From Firmicutes bacterium CAG:194 (GTDB taxonomy: Bacteria > Bacillota > Clostridia > Lachnospirales > Lachnospiraceae): 45,968 nucleotides of DNA. The stretch spans positions 1 through 45,968 of the forward strand of contig HF995206.1 of NCBI GenBank assembly GCA_000432915.1, written 5' to 3'. The notes under the pieces were generated by a model that was not told the origin of the DNA, did no database searches, and worked only from the letters and a program-made list of their open reading frames with translations. Shown piece by piece: positions 24,265-34,661 of this stretch. A program made the position numbers and the translations under genes. Numbering within the stretch: the stretch's first letter is position 1; each line of letters opens with the position of its first letter.

Positions 24265-24717
24265 CTATTTCCTGTCCACATACGATATGGTAAATGTGAC
24301 CGCTGTCTTATAGCTTCCGCCTCTTGCCTTGTTCCAGTCTGCCTTTTTGATCGAAATGGTCAGATCCGTTTTTTCTCCTGCCTTCGTGTATTTCTGGCTT
24401 TTGAACTCCTTTTTTCCATTTAAGATCTGGTAAGGGATTTTGGATTTCGGATGCTTTTCATTTACCAGCGTCCCACTTGCATCCATTTTTACAAGAATAC
24501 ATTTATTTTCTTCCAAAACAGCTTTTTTTATCTCAATGGTCCCATACGCCGATTTTTCTGTCAGAAACGGAACTGTCGCATCGGATGGGATCACAACTTC
24601 ATAGGAAGGATCTACCTGATAGGTCACATTTGTTTTACCCGGTGCTTTGGCAGAAACTGTCATGGCAGATATGGCAAATGTCAGCAGTGCTGTCAGAATC
24701 AAGAGTTTCTTTTTCAT
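24265..24717 (-). CDS. Small secreted protein, WxL/fimbrial-like beta domain
   Basis: The 150-residue product starts at the ATG at 24717, which follows AAGGGGG; an earlier in-frame start overlaps the upstream gene and lacks a site. A signal peptide (1-24) precedes one all-beta domain beginning VTYQVDPSYEVVIPSD and ending AVTFTISYVD. This pattern is common in secreted Bacillota surface modules related to WxL-type or camelysin/TasA-like proteins, but no specific family is certain. It is the third gene of the surface operon, 13 bases after the preceding stop. Being small and secreted without an anchor, it could be a subunit of a fibre or a ligand of the giant protein. Confidence 0.75.
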   Translation of the reverse strand: MKKKLLILTALLTFAISAMTVSAKAPGKTNVTYQVDPSYEVVIPSDATVPFLTEKSAYGTIEIKKAVLEENKCILVKMDASGTLVNEKHPKSKIPYQILNGKKEFKSQKYTKAGEKTDLTISIKKADWNKARGGSYKTAVTFTISYVDRK

Positions 24718-24730
24718 CTTTTTCCCCCTT

Positions 24731-25207
24731 TTATTGTGCAATGAGAACGGTTTCCACATCTGCCCCGTTCATTGCACTTCCATCTGTTAAAGATGTTGTC
24801 GTAATTTTGATCACGGCCGGATATTCGCCTTTTTCCAGTGCACGGGACAAGGTAACATCCGTGATCGCTTTTCCCGGTTCTACCAGCTTTGAGGTATAGA
24901 TGGTTTCTTCCCCCTCTGTCAGGATGATCTCAAATGTAAAATAACAGGGATTTCCTTCCGGGTTTTGCAGATTCATTGTGACATCCTTTGTATCTGCCGA
25001 AATAGTGATCCTCGGATAACCCGGAATACGGATCCCCTCCGGTTTTTCTTTGATCCCGTCTGTCTGCACTATTGCGTTTTCATCCAGATCCGGCGAAAAT
25101 GCCGGATCTTTGCTATCCTGTCTGACCAGAAAATAAACTACAACAGCTACAATTACGACCACGAATATACTACCCGCCATCATCAAAATTCTTTTTTTAT
25201 TTTTCAT
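24731..25207 (-). CDS. Membrane-anchored small extracellular protein
   Basis: The 158-residue product has an N-terminal membrane helix (about 7-28) followed by an acidic linker and an extracellular beta-rich domain (about 55-158; RITISADTKDVTMNLQNP, FTFEIILTEGEETIYTSKLVEPG). The domain resembles small accessory domains that sit beside spore-coat or fimbrial proteins in Lachnospiraceae; I do not assign a family. It is the second gene of the surface operon, 20 bases downstream of the giant protein gene. Its helix could keep it membrane-bound, as the N-terminus has no clear cleavage site. Confidence 0.75.
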   Translation of the reverse strand: MKNKKRILMMAGSIFVVVIVAVVVYFLVRQDSKDPAFSPDLDENAIVQTDGIKEKPEGIRIPGYPRITISADTKDVTMNLQNPEGNPCYFTFEIILTEGEETIYTSKLVEPGKAITDVTLSRALEKGEYPAVIKITTTSLTDGSAMNGADVETVLIAQ

Positions 25208-25227
25208 ATTCTGCCCTTCATCTGCTT

Positions 25228-28200
25228 TTATTTCTCTAAATAGGTTACCTTAAATAATATATTATCGAGATCATACTCATCATCACCGCCACCGTTTGCA
25301 TCAAACTCGATCCAGAAATACTCCACATCTGTCCGGTCAAGCTCATAGGAGAAGTATTTTGTGATCTTTTCGTCAAGAAGATCGGAGGATTCTGTTTTCC
25401 AGGATACCTCTTTGCCATTTTTGGGTTTGTATCTCAGACGCATGACTGCATAACCGTCTTTGACCATATGCACATTGTACTGCACTTCCACTTTGACCTT
25501 CTTGAAATTTTTGCTGACTACGTCCAGAGACATGTTATCCATGTTCATTACATACTCTGCGCCTTTTCCAAGACCGTAATCTCCCGTTACTTCTTCTTTT
25601 TCCTGTTTTCCATCTACATAAAACTTGAAGGAGATCTCTTTGTTATTATCATCGGTGATATTGTAACTGTTTGTGTACTTCGATGGTGTATACAGATATT
25701 TGGCGTTTGGCTTCCAGTTCGCCTTCAGTGTGATATCCTCTGTGTCGCGCAGGATAAAGCTCTTTTCTGATACATCAAAGTAACCCAGATTTTCATTTTT
25801 ATCATTCGTTTTATCCCATCCGTCCAGCACATAGCCCCATTTATGGCGTTTACTGTCATTTGTGCTGATCTGCGTGATATCCACCTTTGATTCAAAATCG
25901 TGACTATCATATTCTTTGTATAATTTATCCAGGTTGTAATCAAAGTAAACACGGTACTGCTTCGGCGTATAAACCGGATACAACGTCATATTCCTTTCCA
26001 CACGCTGCATCTTATGTCTGTTACTGTAATCATATCTCGGATTTTCCAGACTTGTCGTCCAGCAGTAAAATTTGTAGCCCTTTGGTGCTTTCTTGCATGC
26101 TTCCAGTTTTTTGGTCTCAAAATAGTTGATCTGCATATCATCCATGCCAAGTACAACCTTATCCGATGCAAAGCTGATCGTATAGGTGATCACCTTCCAG
26201 TTTGCCTTAAAATGACGCTTTCCATAGGAACCTTTTGGTATGGTCACATCCTTTACAAGACCTTCTTTGCCTTCTTCGCTCCAGCCTAAAAATTCATAAT
26301 GGCTCTTTGTCGGACGGTTTAATACGATCGTATTGCTTTCATACGTATAGGATGTCGGATTGTAATACTCTTTTCCGCCATCCAGATCGTAGGTGATCTG
26401 ATATACTACCGGCTCAAATACCGCTGTCAGATTGACATCCTTTGCAGGCATTGTCTGTGGTATTTCTCCACTCCAGTTTTTGAAGGTGTAATACTCTTTT
26501 TTCGGATCTGCCGGCCGGCTGATCGTCTGTCCGTATTGATAGACTGCACCCTTATCGTCATTATCAACCATAAACGCAATATGGTAGGAATTGATCTTCC
26601 ACTGTGCAGTATAGGTCACGTCATGATCGGGGATCGTATCCTCTACCCTGCTGTCCCAGCCTGTGAAGGTATATCCTGTTTTCTTTGGAACAGGCACTCT
26701 TATCTCGCTGCCATAATAACCATTCTGTATGACATCCTTTTCCCCGTTATCCAGCTGGAATTTAACTGTATATCTGTTTCTGGCATAGTCAAAGGTATAT
26801 GTGTTTTTGTAAGTTTCCGCCTGCATCTGTACCGGCTCAAGCACCGGCGCAGTAAATCCTTTGGCAACGGCTTCCTCTCCGATGCCCTCCGGCGTTACAA
26901 AAGTGTCGATTTGTGCCTCTCCGCTTACAATTTTGTAATTCACAGATCTGCCATTCAGATTCTGTATGCGGTAGATAAAGGTATAAGAACGCATATCAGG
27001 AATCCATTTTGCATATAAGGTCAGATCTCTGTCCGGCATTACACCACTGAATGGCTGTGTATAGGCTGCATCCTCGTACCAGCCACCAAACAGATACGCT
27101 TTTCTCGCCTGCGCAGGCAGCTTACTGCCACATTTCTTTTCTTCCGTCACATCTTCCACAGAAACGCCGTCAGCACAGACTATGTCATGCATCGTCAGCA
27201 TATGCTTACTGCAATCGTAATAATACTTGATCACAAGCCTGTTATCCGGATCTCCCGATACTGTGCCCTGTTGTACATCCGGTTTTGTATAACCGTTATA
27301 CTGATTTACCGCAGGCTCTACGATCGTATCTGTATCTGCATAGCGATAGCTTCTCTCTGCCAGATCATATGCGCCTGTTTCCACGTTTTCCTTATAATGC
27401 TCTACTATATATGCGGTCTTTATCACATCCCATTTTGCATATAAGATCAGGTCTGAGGCAGGCATTGTATCCGGTCTGTAAACGGCCTGCAATGCTTCAT
27501 CCGTATACCAGTCTGCAAAACTATACCCGTTTCTGTAGACCGGAAGTGCATCCAGAATATCCTTTAAAGGTGTTCCGTAGGTTATCATCTGCTCTGTGCT
27601 CTGCTCACAGATTCCGCCATTTAACACATATCTGATCTGATACTGCTTTCTCGGATACACATAAATGATACGGTTATTTTCCACGGAACCCTGCACAAGT
27701 GTATGGGTGATGGGTTCTACATCTTCATACCCTTCCGGCGCTTTCGTTTCCGGTGTTATCACATCTCCCGGTTCTCCGTACAGACTTTCCGCCAGATACA
27801 GCCGCCTGCTGCCATCCAGCTGTGTCAGATAATGTAACACCTGATAAGACTGTTTGCCATCTATCCATTTTCCATATAAAACCAGATCCTGATCGGGCAT
27901 TGTTGTCCCCATATACCGGTTTTCAAAGCCTGTATCTGTATACCAGCCTGCAAATGCATAGCCGTCTCTTGCCGGATCCGGTATTGTAATATCTTCGCCG
28001 TATTTTTTCTGTGCGGTTATTATATTTGGTCCGGTCGCATCATTTGTTTCATACTGATAAGTCAGCGTATGTGTATTGATCTGATAATAATACCCGATAT
28101 ACGGATTACCTGGTTCTATCTTGAAACTTGTCAGTCTTGAGCTTTCATCAAACGTATAACCTTCAAAGCTTTTTACCTCCGGCGGCTGTACAACGCTGTC

Positions 28201-31200
28201 TGCCAGACCGGTATACGTTTCCGTATAGGAATTTACCTGCGTGGTTCCATCCAGGAAAATGTAAGATACATAATAGGAAATCTCATCTGCAACCCACTTT
28301 GGATAGGCAGTCAGATTTTGCGCAGGCATTGTTTTATAGGTGAAAGGCTTCGTAAGAGCCTGATCCTCATACCAGCCTTCCACGCGATAGCCCGGTTTAC
28401 CGTTTGCCAGCTCTTTCTCATTTGGAACAGGGATCGCTGCGCCATACTGTACCGTATACGGAATGAGCTCTGTCTCGCTCCGATACCACGCCATGGTGTA
28501 ATCGCTGCGGTCATATTGATACTCGATGACAAGCGTTCCGACACCATCCGCATCCGCCGTCACTTCTTCCGTGCGCACGGCCGGTGACGTAAAACCTTCA
28601 TAGGATTTTACCGCAGGCGAAACCGAAGCGCCTGCAAGCGCGGTAAATACTTCTTCCTCCACAAGTGTATACGTGGGTGCTTCCCCTTCCGGGAACCCAT
28701 ATTCATTCAGAATCTCAGGGTTTTCCTGATAATGTCTGACTGTATAATTGACCTGCATGCTTTCCCATTTTGCATACAGCGTGATATCCTGCGCAGGCAT
28801 TGTATTATCAAACTTCTGCTTATAATCTGCGTCCAGATACCAGCCAAGGAATCTGTAGGCTTCTCTTTCCGGTGTTTCAGTCACAAGCTTCTCACCCGGT
28901 CTTGCGGTAAATGTCAGCTCACTTCCTACAGGCAGGACAGCATCCGATGCCTGCAGATCATAGGTCACTGTATACACATTCCGGTCATAGAAAACCCGCA
29001 GCTCCAGACTTCCGTCCGCTTTGATCTCGCCACTTGGCAGTGTATTGTTCTTCAGATGATAAAATGCCGGATCATAAGCACCTGCAGGTGCTGTGACTCT
29101 CTGCCCGGTCTCTCCGGTCAGATACTGTATCTCATGTAAAACATATCCGTCTCCGTTTTCTTCCTCCACATAATATCGCACCGTATAACCAATGCCTGAC
29201 TGCGGACTCCATTTTGCAAAATAGGTCACATTCTTTGCCGGTACATCCTGTGGGATCTCTTCTACAGCAGTATTTCCTTCCAGGATCCATCCGTCCAGCT
29301 CATAGCCCGGCTTATAAACCGCAGGCACAGGCATCATGGTACCATAGCGGTAAGAGCCTGTAGAAACAACCTCGTTATCTGATCGATAGGTTGCAGTATA
29401 TTTTGCTCTCGGATAATAATATTCAATGAGCGTACTGCCATCAGCTTCTACAACTGCTGATCTGACCGCCGGTGTTTCATAGCCTTCACGCACCTTTGGC
29501 TGCGGACTGATCGTAGATCCTGTCAATGCGGTTTTCTTTTCCACACCATCCTCAGGCACTTCATAAACACCGTTTGCGCCCTGCAGATACGTCTTTACCG
29601 TATAAGAAACGCTGGCAGGCGTCCATTTTGCGTATACAAGTGCATCCTGATCGGGCATTGTGGCAGGAATGGTATAAGGCTTCGTCAACGCCTCATCTGT
29701 ATACCAGCCTGCAAATGTATAGCCCTGTTTTACCGGATCCGCAGGCTTTTTAATAGCTGTTCCGTATTTCTGGTCAAGCGGTGCTACATAAGAACCGCCG
29801 TTGCTCATAAAGGCAAGAATATAGCCATCTCGCAGCATATCCCAGTGCAGCTTCACTTTTTTCCGGAACGGTTTTGTATTGAATGTGCCCGGCTGATCCT
29901 TCCATGTGACGATCATCTCGCCATCTACGGATTTTTCTGCGCCCGGATCTACTGTAATAAGATTTGTCTCCGGGTTATAAGAAAAGGCATCATTTGTCAT
30001 CGTGATCACAAAATACCGGTCACTGTCATCTTCATAGATTTTTGTGAAATATTCGCCGTCATCCAGACCTTCCTTCATATCCATGTAATTCATGGTAAAG
30101 AAGTCATCCGGAATGCGCATTTTCTTCATTTCATACTTCAGATTGCATTCCATGTCCGTTGTATCCGCAAAATCGAGCACATTTTCCAAAGTACCGGCGG
30201 TATATAACGGCCACATAGCTTCAAAAAGCGTCGGCGAATAAGTAAATGCATTGGAAAGCGCCTGCGCCCGGAACTTGATATCCAGATAAATACCGATCTC
30301 CAGATAAAGTGCACCGATCGCTCTCGTATTTCTTCCGCTCGAAGCAGTATATTTCAGGATGTAATATAAATACCCCCAAAGCTGTACATAACCGCCTACT
30401 TCCGCGGAAAGTCCCACACTTGCCAGCTCCGTTGACAAAAGTCCGACACGGACCGTCAGTCTGACACCCGCCTTCACACCGATCGTTCCCATGGCATATG
30501 CGGTAAATTCATACTGCTCCTCGGTAATATTGATCGTATCACTCGTTGCTTTTCTGCCCTTTACCTGCAGACAGAATACATAGCGTTTGGCATTTTTATA
30601 CCAGAAGCTCATACCGATCGAAACATTGACCTTCGTCCAGACAACGAAATCCAGCTCGATCGCAATATCGATCACGAGAAGGACACGGAAATGCTGCTCC
30701 GTGATCCGTTTGGTGTAGATCTCAACCCACTCGCCATCATCCTCTAACAGATCCGCATAACGCTCTGCCAGGGATTTTGCCACAGATATCTGATCGCTGC
30801 CTCCGGTGTTGGCCTCCACGTCATCATCCGATCCGCCCAGATCAGCCAGGAAAGGCGCCTTATCGGATATATACTCACTTCCGTTCTCCATCATATCTTC
30901 AAGCTCGGAAATGATATTTTCCACATCATTTGCCAGCTTCTGCTTCTTTTTGTACTGCGATATCGAAGTACCGCTGCCACCGCCTGTCGGATAAAGCAGA
31001 TAATTATTTGCCTGTTCCGTTTTAAAGTTGATATCCAGTCCGATCCCTGTATATTCATACAGATCCAGAGAAGCTGTCACACGGTAATCTGCAATATAAG
31101 GGAAAATACCCCACACCTTCCATACTGCTTCTCCGTCTACATGAACCGCAACACGCACTTCCTGTTCAAATGTTGCTGTAACAGTGATCGTAAAATCCGC

Positions 31201-33543
31201 ATAACGTGCCACATGGAACGTGATCGGAACCTTGATCTCCAGTCCCAGATGGACACCACTTTCATTGCCGTCGAAATGGCGCAGCTTTGTATCAAGATCC
31301 GCCTTTACCTGTGGCATTCCCACTTCCACGCGCTTTTTCGCAGAGCCCGGGGCTGTCAGCCCCTCTATCTCATCTGCTCCCGCAATTTCCACATTTGCTT
31401 TCAGTTCTTTTCCAAGCTCTTTTTCCAGCTCGGCAAAGGAATCTGTACGAAGTGTCATTTCGCCGATCTGCTGTGCTACGTCTTCTGCAAATCCGCTTTC
31501 CACTGCCTGCGCTTCCAGATTACTTTCCAGTGCCTGCACATCTGTACCGTCCAGCAGATCCTTTCCATTCACAGATTCGGTCGTATAAACATCCATGGCA
31601 GCTTTGACATCTTCCCATGTCTGCGGCTGATAAGCGATGATATACTGTCCATTTGACAAAAGAACACTTGTGATCTTTCCGTAAGAAAGCGTGCTCTGAT
31701 CATTTGGATCTGTATACAGAGCCAGAAAATCTCCTTCATCCACTGTCGTATCGGCAGAAAGCATCGTATTCTGGCTGATACTGCTTCCATCAAAGGCCAG
31801 CTCTGACAGAGCAACCGTCACACTGTTATTTCCCGGATCGCCGTCCTGATCCTTTGTGATATCCAGTGGCAGGACATCCGGCATAAAAAGTACATCTTCT
31901 GTTTTCGATCCCCGGTAAGTATACTGATTTCCGTTCACGCCCGTGATCTCGAAGAATGAAATATCGCTTCCGTCCGCAGACGATGCCACCTCATCCATCG
32001 TCGGAATGACATCTCCCGCATAGACTGCGATCTGATCGCCTATTTTCAGCTTTTTGTCCGTATAGGTAAAACTACCGGTCGTCGTGCTTCCTTCACTTCT
32101 GACCGATCCGTCCGGTCCAAGTGTCATCGTTGCAACAGAAACAGACTGCGCACTTTGTCCGTTCACAGTCAGGCTGGATAATTCCTTTACATGGATATAT
32201 TTCAGGTTTGGATTTAAGGAAACATTTTTTACTTCATCCTTATGGATCGAAATCTCATATTCACGGATCGAAGTATCAAAGCCGGTAAAGTAAAGATCTT
32301 TACTATCTAATAACAGCCTGTAATTGGATCCCTCTTTCCAGCCGTTTTCTTTACTGATCGTATATGTATTGTTTCCTGCGGCTGATAGATGCAGTGTGAT
32401 CTCTTCCGTAAAATCACTGATATTTTTCAGTGTACAGGCAGCTAAGATCTCATCCGCGCTCATAGCGCCGCTCTGGTCTGTTACCTGAATGACAAGAGAA
32501 GCACCGTCTACATCGATCGCGCGCGCAAAAGCAGCGATCGCATGCGACTGGAACGCCTGATCTTCGGTATAAGCCGCATATAATGTCGTATCGCCCAGCA
32601 GGCGGTCTGTTGTTGCGACATATCTGGTGCAGCCCTCGTCATAGCACCAGCCGAGAAATGTATAACCGGACTTGATGGCAATCGGCAGATCACCAAGGGA
32701 AGTGCCCGGCGCAAGTGTCTCTTCTTCAAAGGAAATGAGACTGCCCGGATTTTTCGGATCATCCTTAAAACCGCCGTTTGCTTCATATTTTATCGTATAG
32801 CTCGGACTTTCATGACCAATCTCAAAGGTCAGTGTATCCTGATATTCTCCCGCTGTCTGTGGATCTTCCGTTACTTCACAAACATAGACTTTTTCATCAC
32901 TCTTTTTGGTTGATGTCAGATTGATCACAGGTACGCCATTTTCCGGTATCAGCTTTGTATCTTTTTCCTTCAGCTGATAAGAAAGCAGTGCATCGTGATT
33001 TTTGAGATGCCAGTTATTTTCCGAATTGACCGAAACCTTTACGACTTCCTGCTCATACAGACCGTCTGCCGCTCCGCTCAATTTCAGCTCGGAACCGTCT
33101 GCTTTCACATTTGCCGGAATATCTACATAATAATAAGGATCCGTCCATTTTGCATAAAGAACCAGAGGACCTTTATAAGATGTATCTATTTTTGTAACAG
33201 CCTCTCCGCTGAATTCTTTATTATCGTACCAGCCTGCAAATGCATACCCCGGCTTACTGATGACCGATCCATCAGGCAGCTTATCTGCAGGATAAGAAGA
33301 AGGTGACTGATAGCCCTCAATAAAGGAACCGCCGTTTAAGGCGAAATCCAGTGTTTTTTCTTCTTTCCTGACAGATGTTGTATCACTTGTGATTTCTGAA
33401 GAATCTGTTTTATTTTCTACAGATTGTTTTGTCCCATCCTGCGGACTGACCTGCAAGGCTCCTACAGGAACCTGCAATACAGATGCAAAAAGTGTTACAC
33501 TCAGCAGGTAACACAGGAATTGTTTTCCAAAGCGTTTTTTCAT
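25228..33543 (-). CDS. Giant secreted adhesin-like protein with InlB-B and MucBP-type repeats
   Basis: The 2771-residue product has a signal peptide (1-29), two Listeria-Bacteroides (InlB-B) repeats near 64-135 and 250-335, and a long unique region (about 335-1240). That region includes a coiled segment near 890-960 and strand-rich, alternately hydrophobic parts (IEIKVP, GVKAGVRLTVRVGL). About 12 further InlB-B repeats alternate with MucBP-like strands from about 1241 to 2614 (typical unit G-W-Y-x-D ... T-M-P ... A-K-W), followed by a C-terminal beta domain (2615-2771) that resembles a carbohydrate-binding sandwich. There is no LPXTG and no C-terminal membrane helix. It leads a four-gene operon. 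The likely role is adhesion or a fibrous surface layer; binding partner unknown. The AGTATGTGGGGG leader supports the start. Confidence 0.88.
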   Translation of the reverse strand: MKKRFGKQFLCYLLSVTLFASVLQVPVGALQVSPQDGTKQSVENKTDSSEITSDTTSVRKEEKTLDFALNGGSFIEGYQSPSSYPADKLPDGSVISKPGYAFAGWYDNKEFSGEAVTKIDTSYKGPLVLYAKWTDPYYYVDIPANVKADGSELKLSGAADGLYEQEVVKVSVNSENNWHLKNHDALLSYQLKEKDTKLIPENGVPVINLTSTKKSDEKVYVCEVTEDPQTAGEYQDTLTFEIGHESPSYTIKYEANGGFKDDPKNPGSLISFEEETLAPGTSLGDLPIAIKSGYTFLGWCYDEGCTRYVATTDRLLGDTTLYAAYTEDQAFQSHAIAAFARAIDVDGASLVIQVTDQSGAMSADEILAACTLKNISDFTEEITLHLSAAGNNTYTISKENGWKEGSNYRLLLDSKDLYFTGFDTSIREYEISIHKDEVKNVSLNPNLKYIHVKELSSLTVNGQSAQSVSVATMTLGPDGSVRSEGSTTTGSFTYTDKKLKIGDQIAVYAGDVIPTMDEVASSADGSDISFFEITGVNGNQYTYRGSKTEDVLFMPDVLPLDITKDQDGDPGNNSVTVALSELAFDGSSISQNTMLSADTTVDEGDFLALYTDPNDQSTLSYGKITSVLLSNGQYIIAYQPQTWEDVKAAMDVYTTESVNGKDLLDGTDVQALESNLEAQAVESGFAEDVAQQIGEMTLRTDSFAELEKELGKELKANVEIAGADEIEGLTAPGSAKKRVEVGMPQVKADLDTKLRHFDGNESGVHLGLEIKVPITFHVARYADFTITVTATFEQEVRVAVHVDGEAVWKVWGIFPYIADYRVTASLDLYEYTGIGLDINFKTEQANNYLLYPTGGGSGTSISQYKKKQKLANDVENIISELEDMMENGSEYISDKAPFLADLGGSDDDVEANTGGSDQISVAKSLAERYADLLEDDGEWVEIYTKRITEQHFRVLLVIDIAIELDFVVWTKVNVSIGMSFWYKNAKRYVFCLQVKGRKATSDTINITEEQYEFTAYAMGTIGVKAGVRLTVRVGLLSTELASVGLSAEVGGYVQLWGYLYYILKYTASSGRNTRAIGALYLEIGIYLDIKFRAQALSNAFTYSPTLFEAMWPLYTAGTLENVLDFADTTDMECNLKYEMKKMRIPDDFFTMNYMDMKEGLDDGEYFTKIYEDDSDRYFVITMTNDAFSYNPETNLITVDPGAEKSVDGEMIVTWKDQPGTFNTKPFRKKVKLHWDMLRDGYILAFMSNGGSYVAPLDQKYGTAIKKPADPVKQGYTFAGWYTDEALTKPYTIPATMPDQDALVYAKWTPASVSYTVKTYLQGANGVYEVPEDGVEKKTALTGSTISPQPKVREGYETPAVRSAVVEADGSTLIEYYYPRAKYTATYRSDNEVVSTGSYRYGTMMPVPAVYKPGYELDGWILEGNTAVEEIPQDVPAKNVTYFAKWSPQSGIGYTVRYYVEEENGDGYVLHEIQYLTGETGQRVTAPAGAYDPAFYHLKNNTLPSGEIKADGSLELRVFYDRNVYTVTYDLQASDAVLPVGSELTFTARPGEKLVTETPEREAYRFLGWYLDADYKQKFDNTMPAQDITLYAKWESMQVNYTVRHYQENPEILNEYGFPEGEAPTYTLVEEEVFTALAGASVSPAVKSYEGFTSPAVRTEEVTADADGVGTLVIEYQYDRSDYTMAWYRSETELIPYTVQYGAAIPVPNEKELANGKPGYRVEGWYEDQALTKPFTYKTMPAQNLTAYPKWVADEISYYVSYIFLDGTTQVNSYTETYTGLADSVVQPPEVKSFEGYTFDESSRLTSFKIEPGNPYIGYYYQINTHTLTYQYETNDATGPNIITAQKKYGEDITIPDPARDGYAFAGWYTDTGFENRYMGTTMPDQDLVLYGKWIDGKQSYQVLHYLTQLDGSRRLYLAESLYGEPGDVITPETKAPEGYEDVEPITHTLVQGSVENNRIIYVYPRKQYQIRYVLNGGICEQSTEQMITYGTPLKDILDALPVYRNGYSFADWYTDEALQAVYRPDTMPASDLILYAKWDVIKTAYIVEHYKENVETGAYDLAERSYRYADTDTIVEPAVNQYNGYTKPDVQQGTVSGDPDNRLVIKYYYDCSKHMLTMHDIVCADGVSVEDVTEEKKCGSKLPAQARKAYLFGGWYEDAAYTQPFSGVMPDRDLTLYAKWIPDMRSYTFIYRIQNLNGRSVNYKIVSGEAQIDTFVTPEGIGEEAVAKGFTAPVLEPVQMQAETYKNTYTFDYARNRYTVKFQLDNGEKDVIQNGYYGSEIRVPVPKKTGYTFTGWDSRVEDTIPDHDVTYTAQWKINSYHIAFMVDNDDKGAVYQYGQTISRPADPKKEYYTFKNWSGEIPQTMPAKDVNLTAVFEPVVYQITYDLDGGKEYYNPTSYTYESNTIVLNRPTKSHYEFLGWSEEGKEGLVKDVTIPKGSYGKRHFKANWKVITYTISFASDKVVLGMDDMQINYFETKKLEACKKAPKGYKFYCWTTSLENPRYDYSNRHKMQRVERNMTLYPVYTPKQYRVYFDYNLDKLYKEYDSHDFESKVDITQISTNDSKRHKWGYVLDGWDKTNDKNENLGYFDVSEKSFILRDTEDITLKANWKPNAKYLYTPSKYTNSYNITDDNNKEISFKFYVDGKQEKEEVTGDYGLGKGAEYVMNMDNMSLDVVSKNFKKVKVEVQYNVHMVKDGYAVMRLRYKPKNGKEVSWKTESSDLLDEKITKYFSYELDRTDVEYFWIEFDANGGGDDEYDLDNILFKVTYLEK
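25700..29820 (-). repeat. Array of about 12 InlB-B repeat units inside the giant surface protein gene
   Basis: The encoded units share the pattern GY-x-F-x-GWY-x-DEAL-x-K and DLTLYAKW, each about 65-110 residues with an interposed MucBP-like strand set. The early units are close to one another (GWYTDEALTKPYT, GWYEDQALTKPFT), while the last four have diverged. Unequal recombination could change repeat number. Confidence 0.8.
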
Positions 33544-33641
33544 CTATTTTCCCCCACATACTCTATCTTATGCGTATCATTCAAAACAGATAGCTATTTT
33601 TACTATTTTATCAAAACGCTTTTTCCTGTAACATGCTCCTT

Positions 33642-34544
33642 TTATGCCAAAAAAGTGCCCCTCTTTCGATACTGCATCGGTGTGACCTTATAATACTTTT
33701 TAAACAGTCTGCAAAAGTAATCTACTGTGTGGAATCCTGTTTCTTCCGCGATCACACATATTTTCTTTTCCGTCTTTGCAAGCAGTACTGCAGCCTCTTT
33801 TAAGCGGTGCTGTATCAGAAATTCTACCGGCGTGACATGCAGGTATTCCTTAAACAGATTTAATGCGGTACTTTTACTGATCGATGCAGCTCCTGCGATC
33901 TCTTCCAAAGAAATGGGATTTTGATACTGCAGATACACATACTGCATCATAAGCTGCAGCCTTGCCTGAGAAGATGCTTTCTCTTTTCCGGCTTTTTTCG
34001 CAGGCAGAATGGCAGCATTTTCATATAGCAGGAGCCACAACATCTGTATAAGAGCTGAAGTTGCAAGTTCACAGGGTATCTCCTGCTTCTGTATCTCTAT
34101 AATCTGCCCGATCAGCTTTAAAACCTCATTCTGCCAGGAGACCTCTGCCTGAAAAACCTGAAATGACAAAGACGATGATATGACAGGCAAAACATATTTT
34201 TGGTAAATGATACTATCCTGTTCTCTGATAAAGGATGGCATAAAAACAAAATTGGGCATGATCGCAGAAGCTGCATGGAAACGATGCAGAACTCTGGAAT
34301 TAATGAACATTCCTTCCCCTTTTTTCAAAATGATCTGTTTATCTCCCACATAACAGGTCAGACTGCCGGATTCTACATATAAAATCTCCAGCTCTGTATG
34401 CCAGTGCCAGTCAATACAGTGAAAATCAAACTGTTCCAGATCATCGCAGTAAAACCGGAAAGAATATTGACTGCTCCCATGCTGCGCCATTTCCATTAAA
34501 TTTTCATCTGTTGCAATTTTATTTATTTTCTTCACTGATCCCAT
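33642..34544 (-). CDS. AraC-family transcriptional regulator with cupin sensor
   Basis: The 300-residue product has an N-terminal cupin (AraC_binding) domain with His residues in DWHWHTELEILYV (about 46-58) and RVLHRF (about 83-88), and a C-terminal AraC/XylS double helix-turn-helix (about 205-297: ISLEEIAGAASISKSTALNLF ... EETGFHTVDYFCRLFKKYYKVTPMQYR). AAAAGGAAT precedes the ATG. It is divergent from a small ORF and an MFS transporter gene, and the two promoters overlap over the same -35 bases, so it probably controls that operon by sensing a transported compound. Confidence 0.92.
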   Translation of the reverse strand: MGSVKKINKIATDENLMEMAQHGSSQYSFRFYCDDLEQFDFHCIDWHWHTELEILYVESGSLTCYVGDKQIILKKGEGMFINSRVLHRFHAASAIMPNFVFMPSFIREQDSIIYQKYVLPVISSSLSFQVFQAEVSWQNEVLKLIGQIIEIQKQEIPCELATSALIQMLWLLLYENAAILPAKKAGKEKASSQARLQLMMQYVYLQYQNPISLEEIAGAASISKSTALNLFKEYLHVTPVEFLIQHRLKEAAVLLAKTEKKICVIAEETGFHTVDYFCRLFKKYYKVTPMQYRKRGTFLA

Positions 34545-34572
34545 ACAACTGATTCCTTTTCATTTTTACGAT

Positions 34573-34602
34573 ATTATACAATAATTATGCTATATATGAC
34601 AA
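34573..34602 (-). promoter_or_regulatory. Promoter of the AraC-family gene
   Basis: On the minus strand TTGTCA (34597-34602), 18 bases, TATAAT (34573-34578). Its -35 overlaps the -35 of the divergent promoter at 34596-34623. Confidence 0.6.
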
Positions 34603-34623
34603 TGAAAACATACTAATTATACT
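34596..34623 (+). promoter_or_regulatory. Promoter of the small ORF / MFS operon
   Basis: Plus strand ATGACA (34596-34601), 16 bases, TATACT (34618-34623). The two divergent -35 elements share five bases, so binding of polymerase or regulator at one site should exclude the other. Confidence 0.55.
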
Positions 34624-34661
34624 ATATAATTCAATACAGAAACTAATGAAGGAGGATCCGT

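Noticed and set aside
26014..32293. Many long plus-strand frames opposite the giant surface protein gene
   Set aside because: They lack ribosome binding sites and protein-like composition; they arise from the codon pattern of the repeat gene.
33613..33623. Catabolite-control (cre) site upstream of the giant surface protein gene
   Set aside because: AAAACGCTTTT is palindromic but lacks the outer TG/CA bases of the cre consensus, so it is not called.
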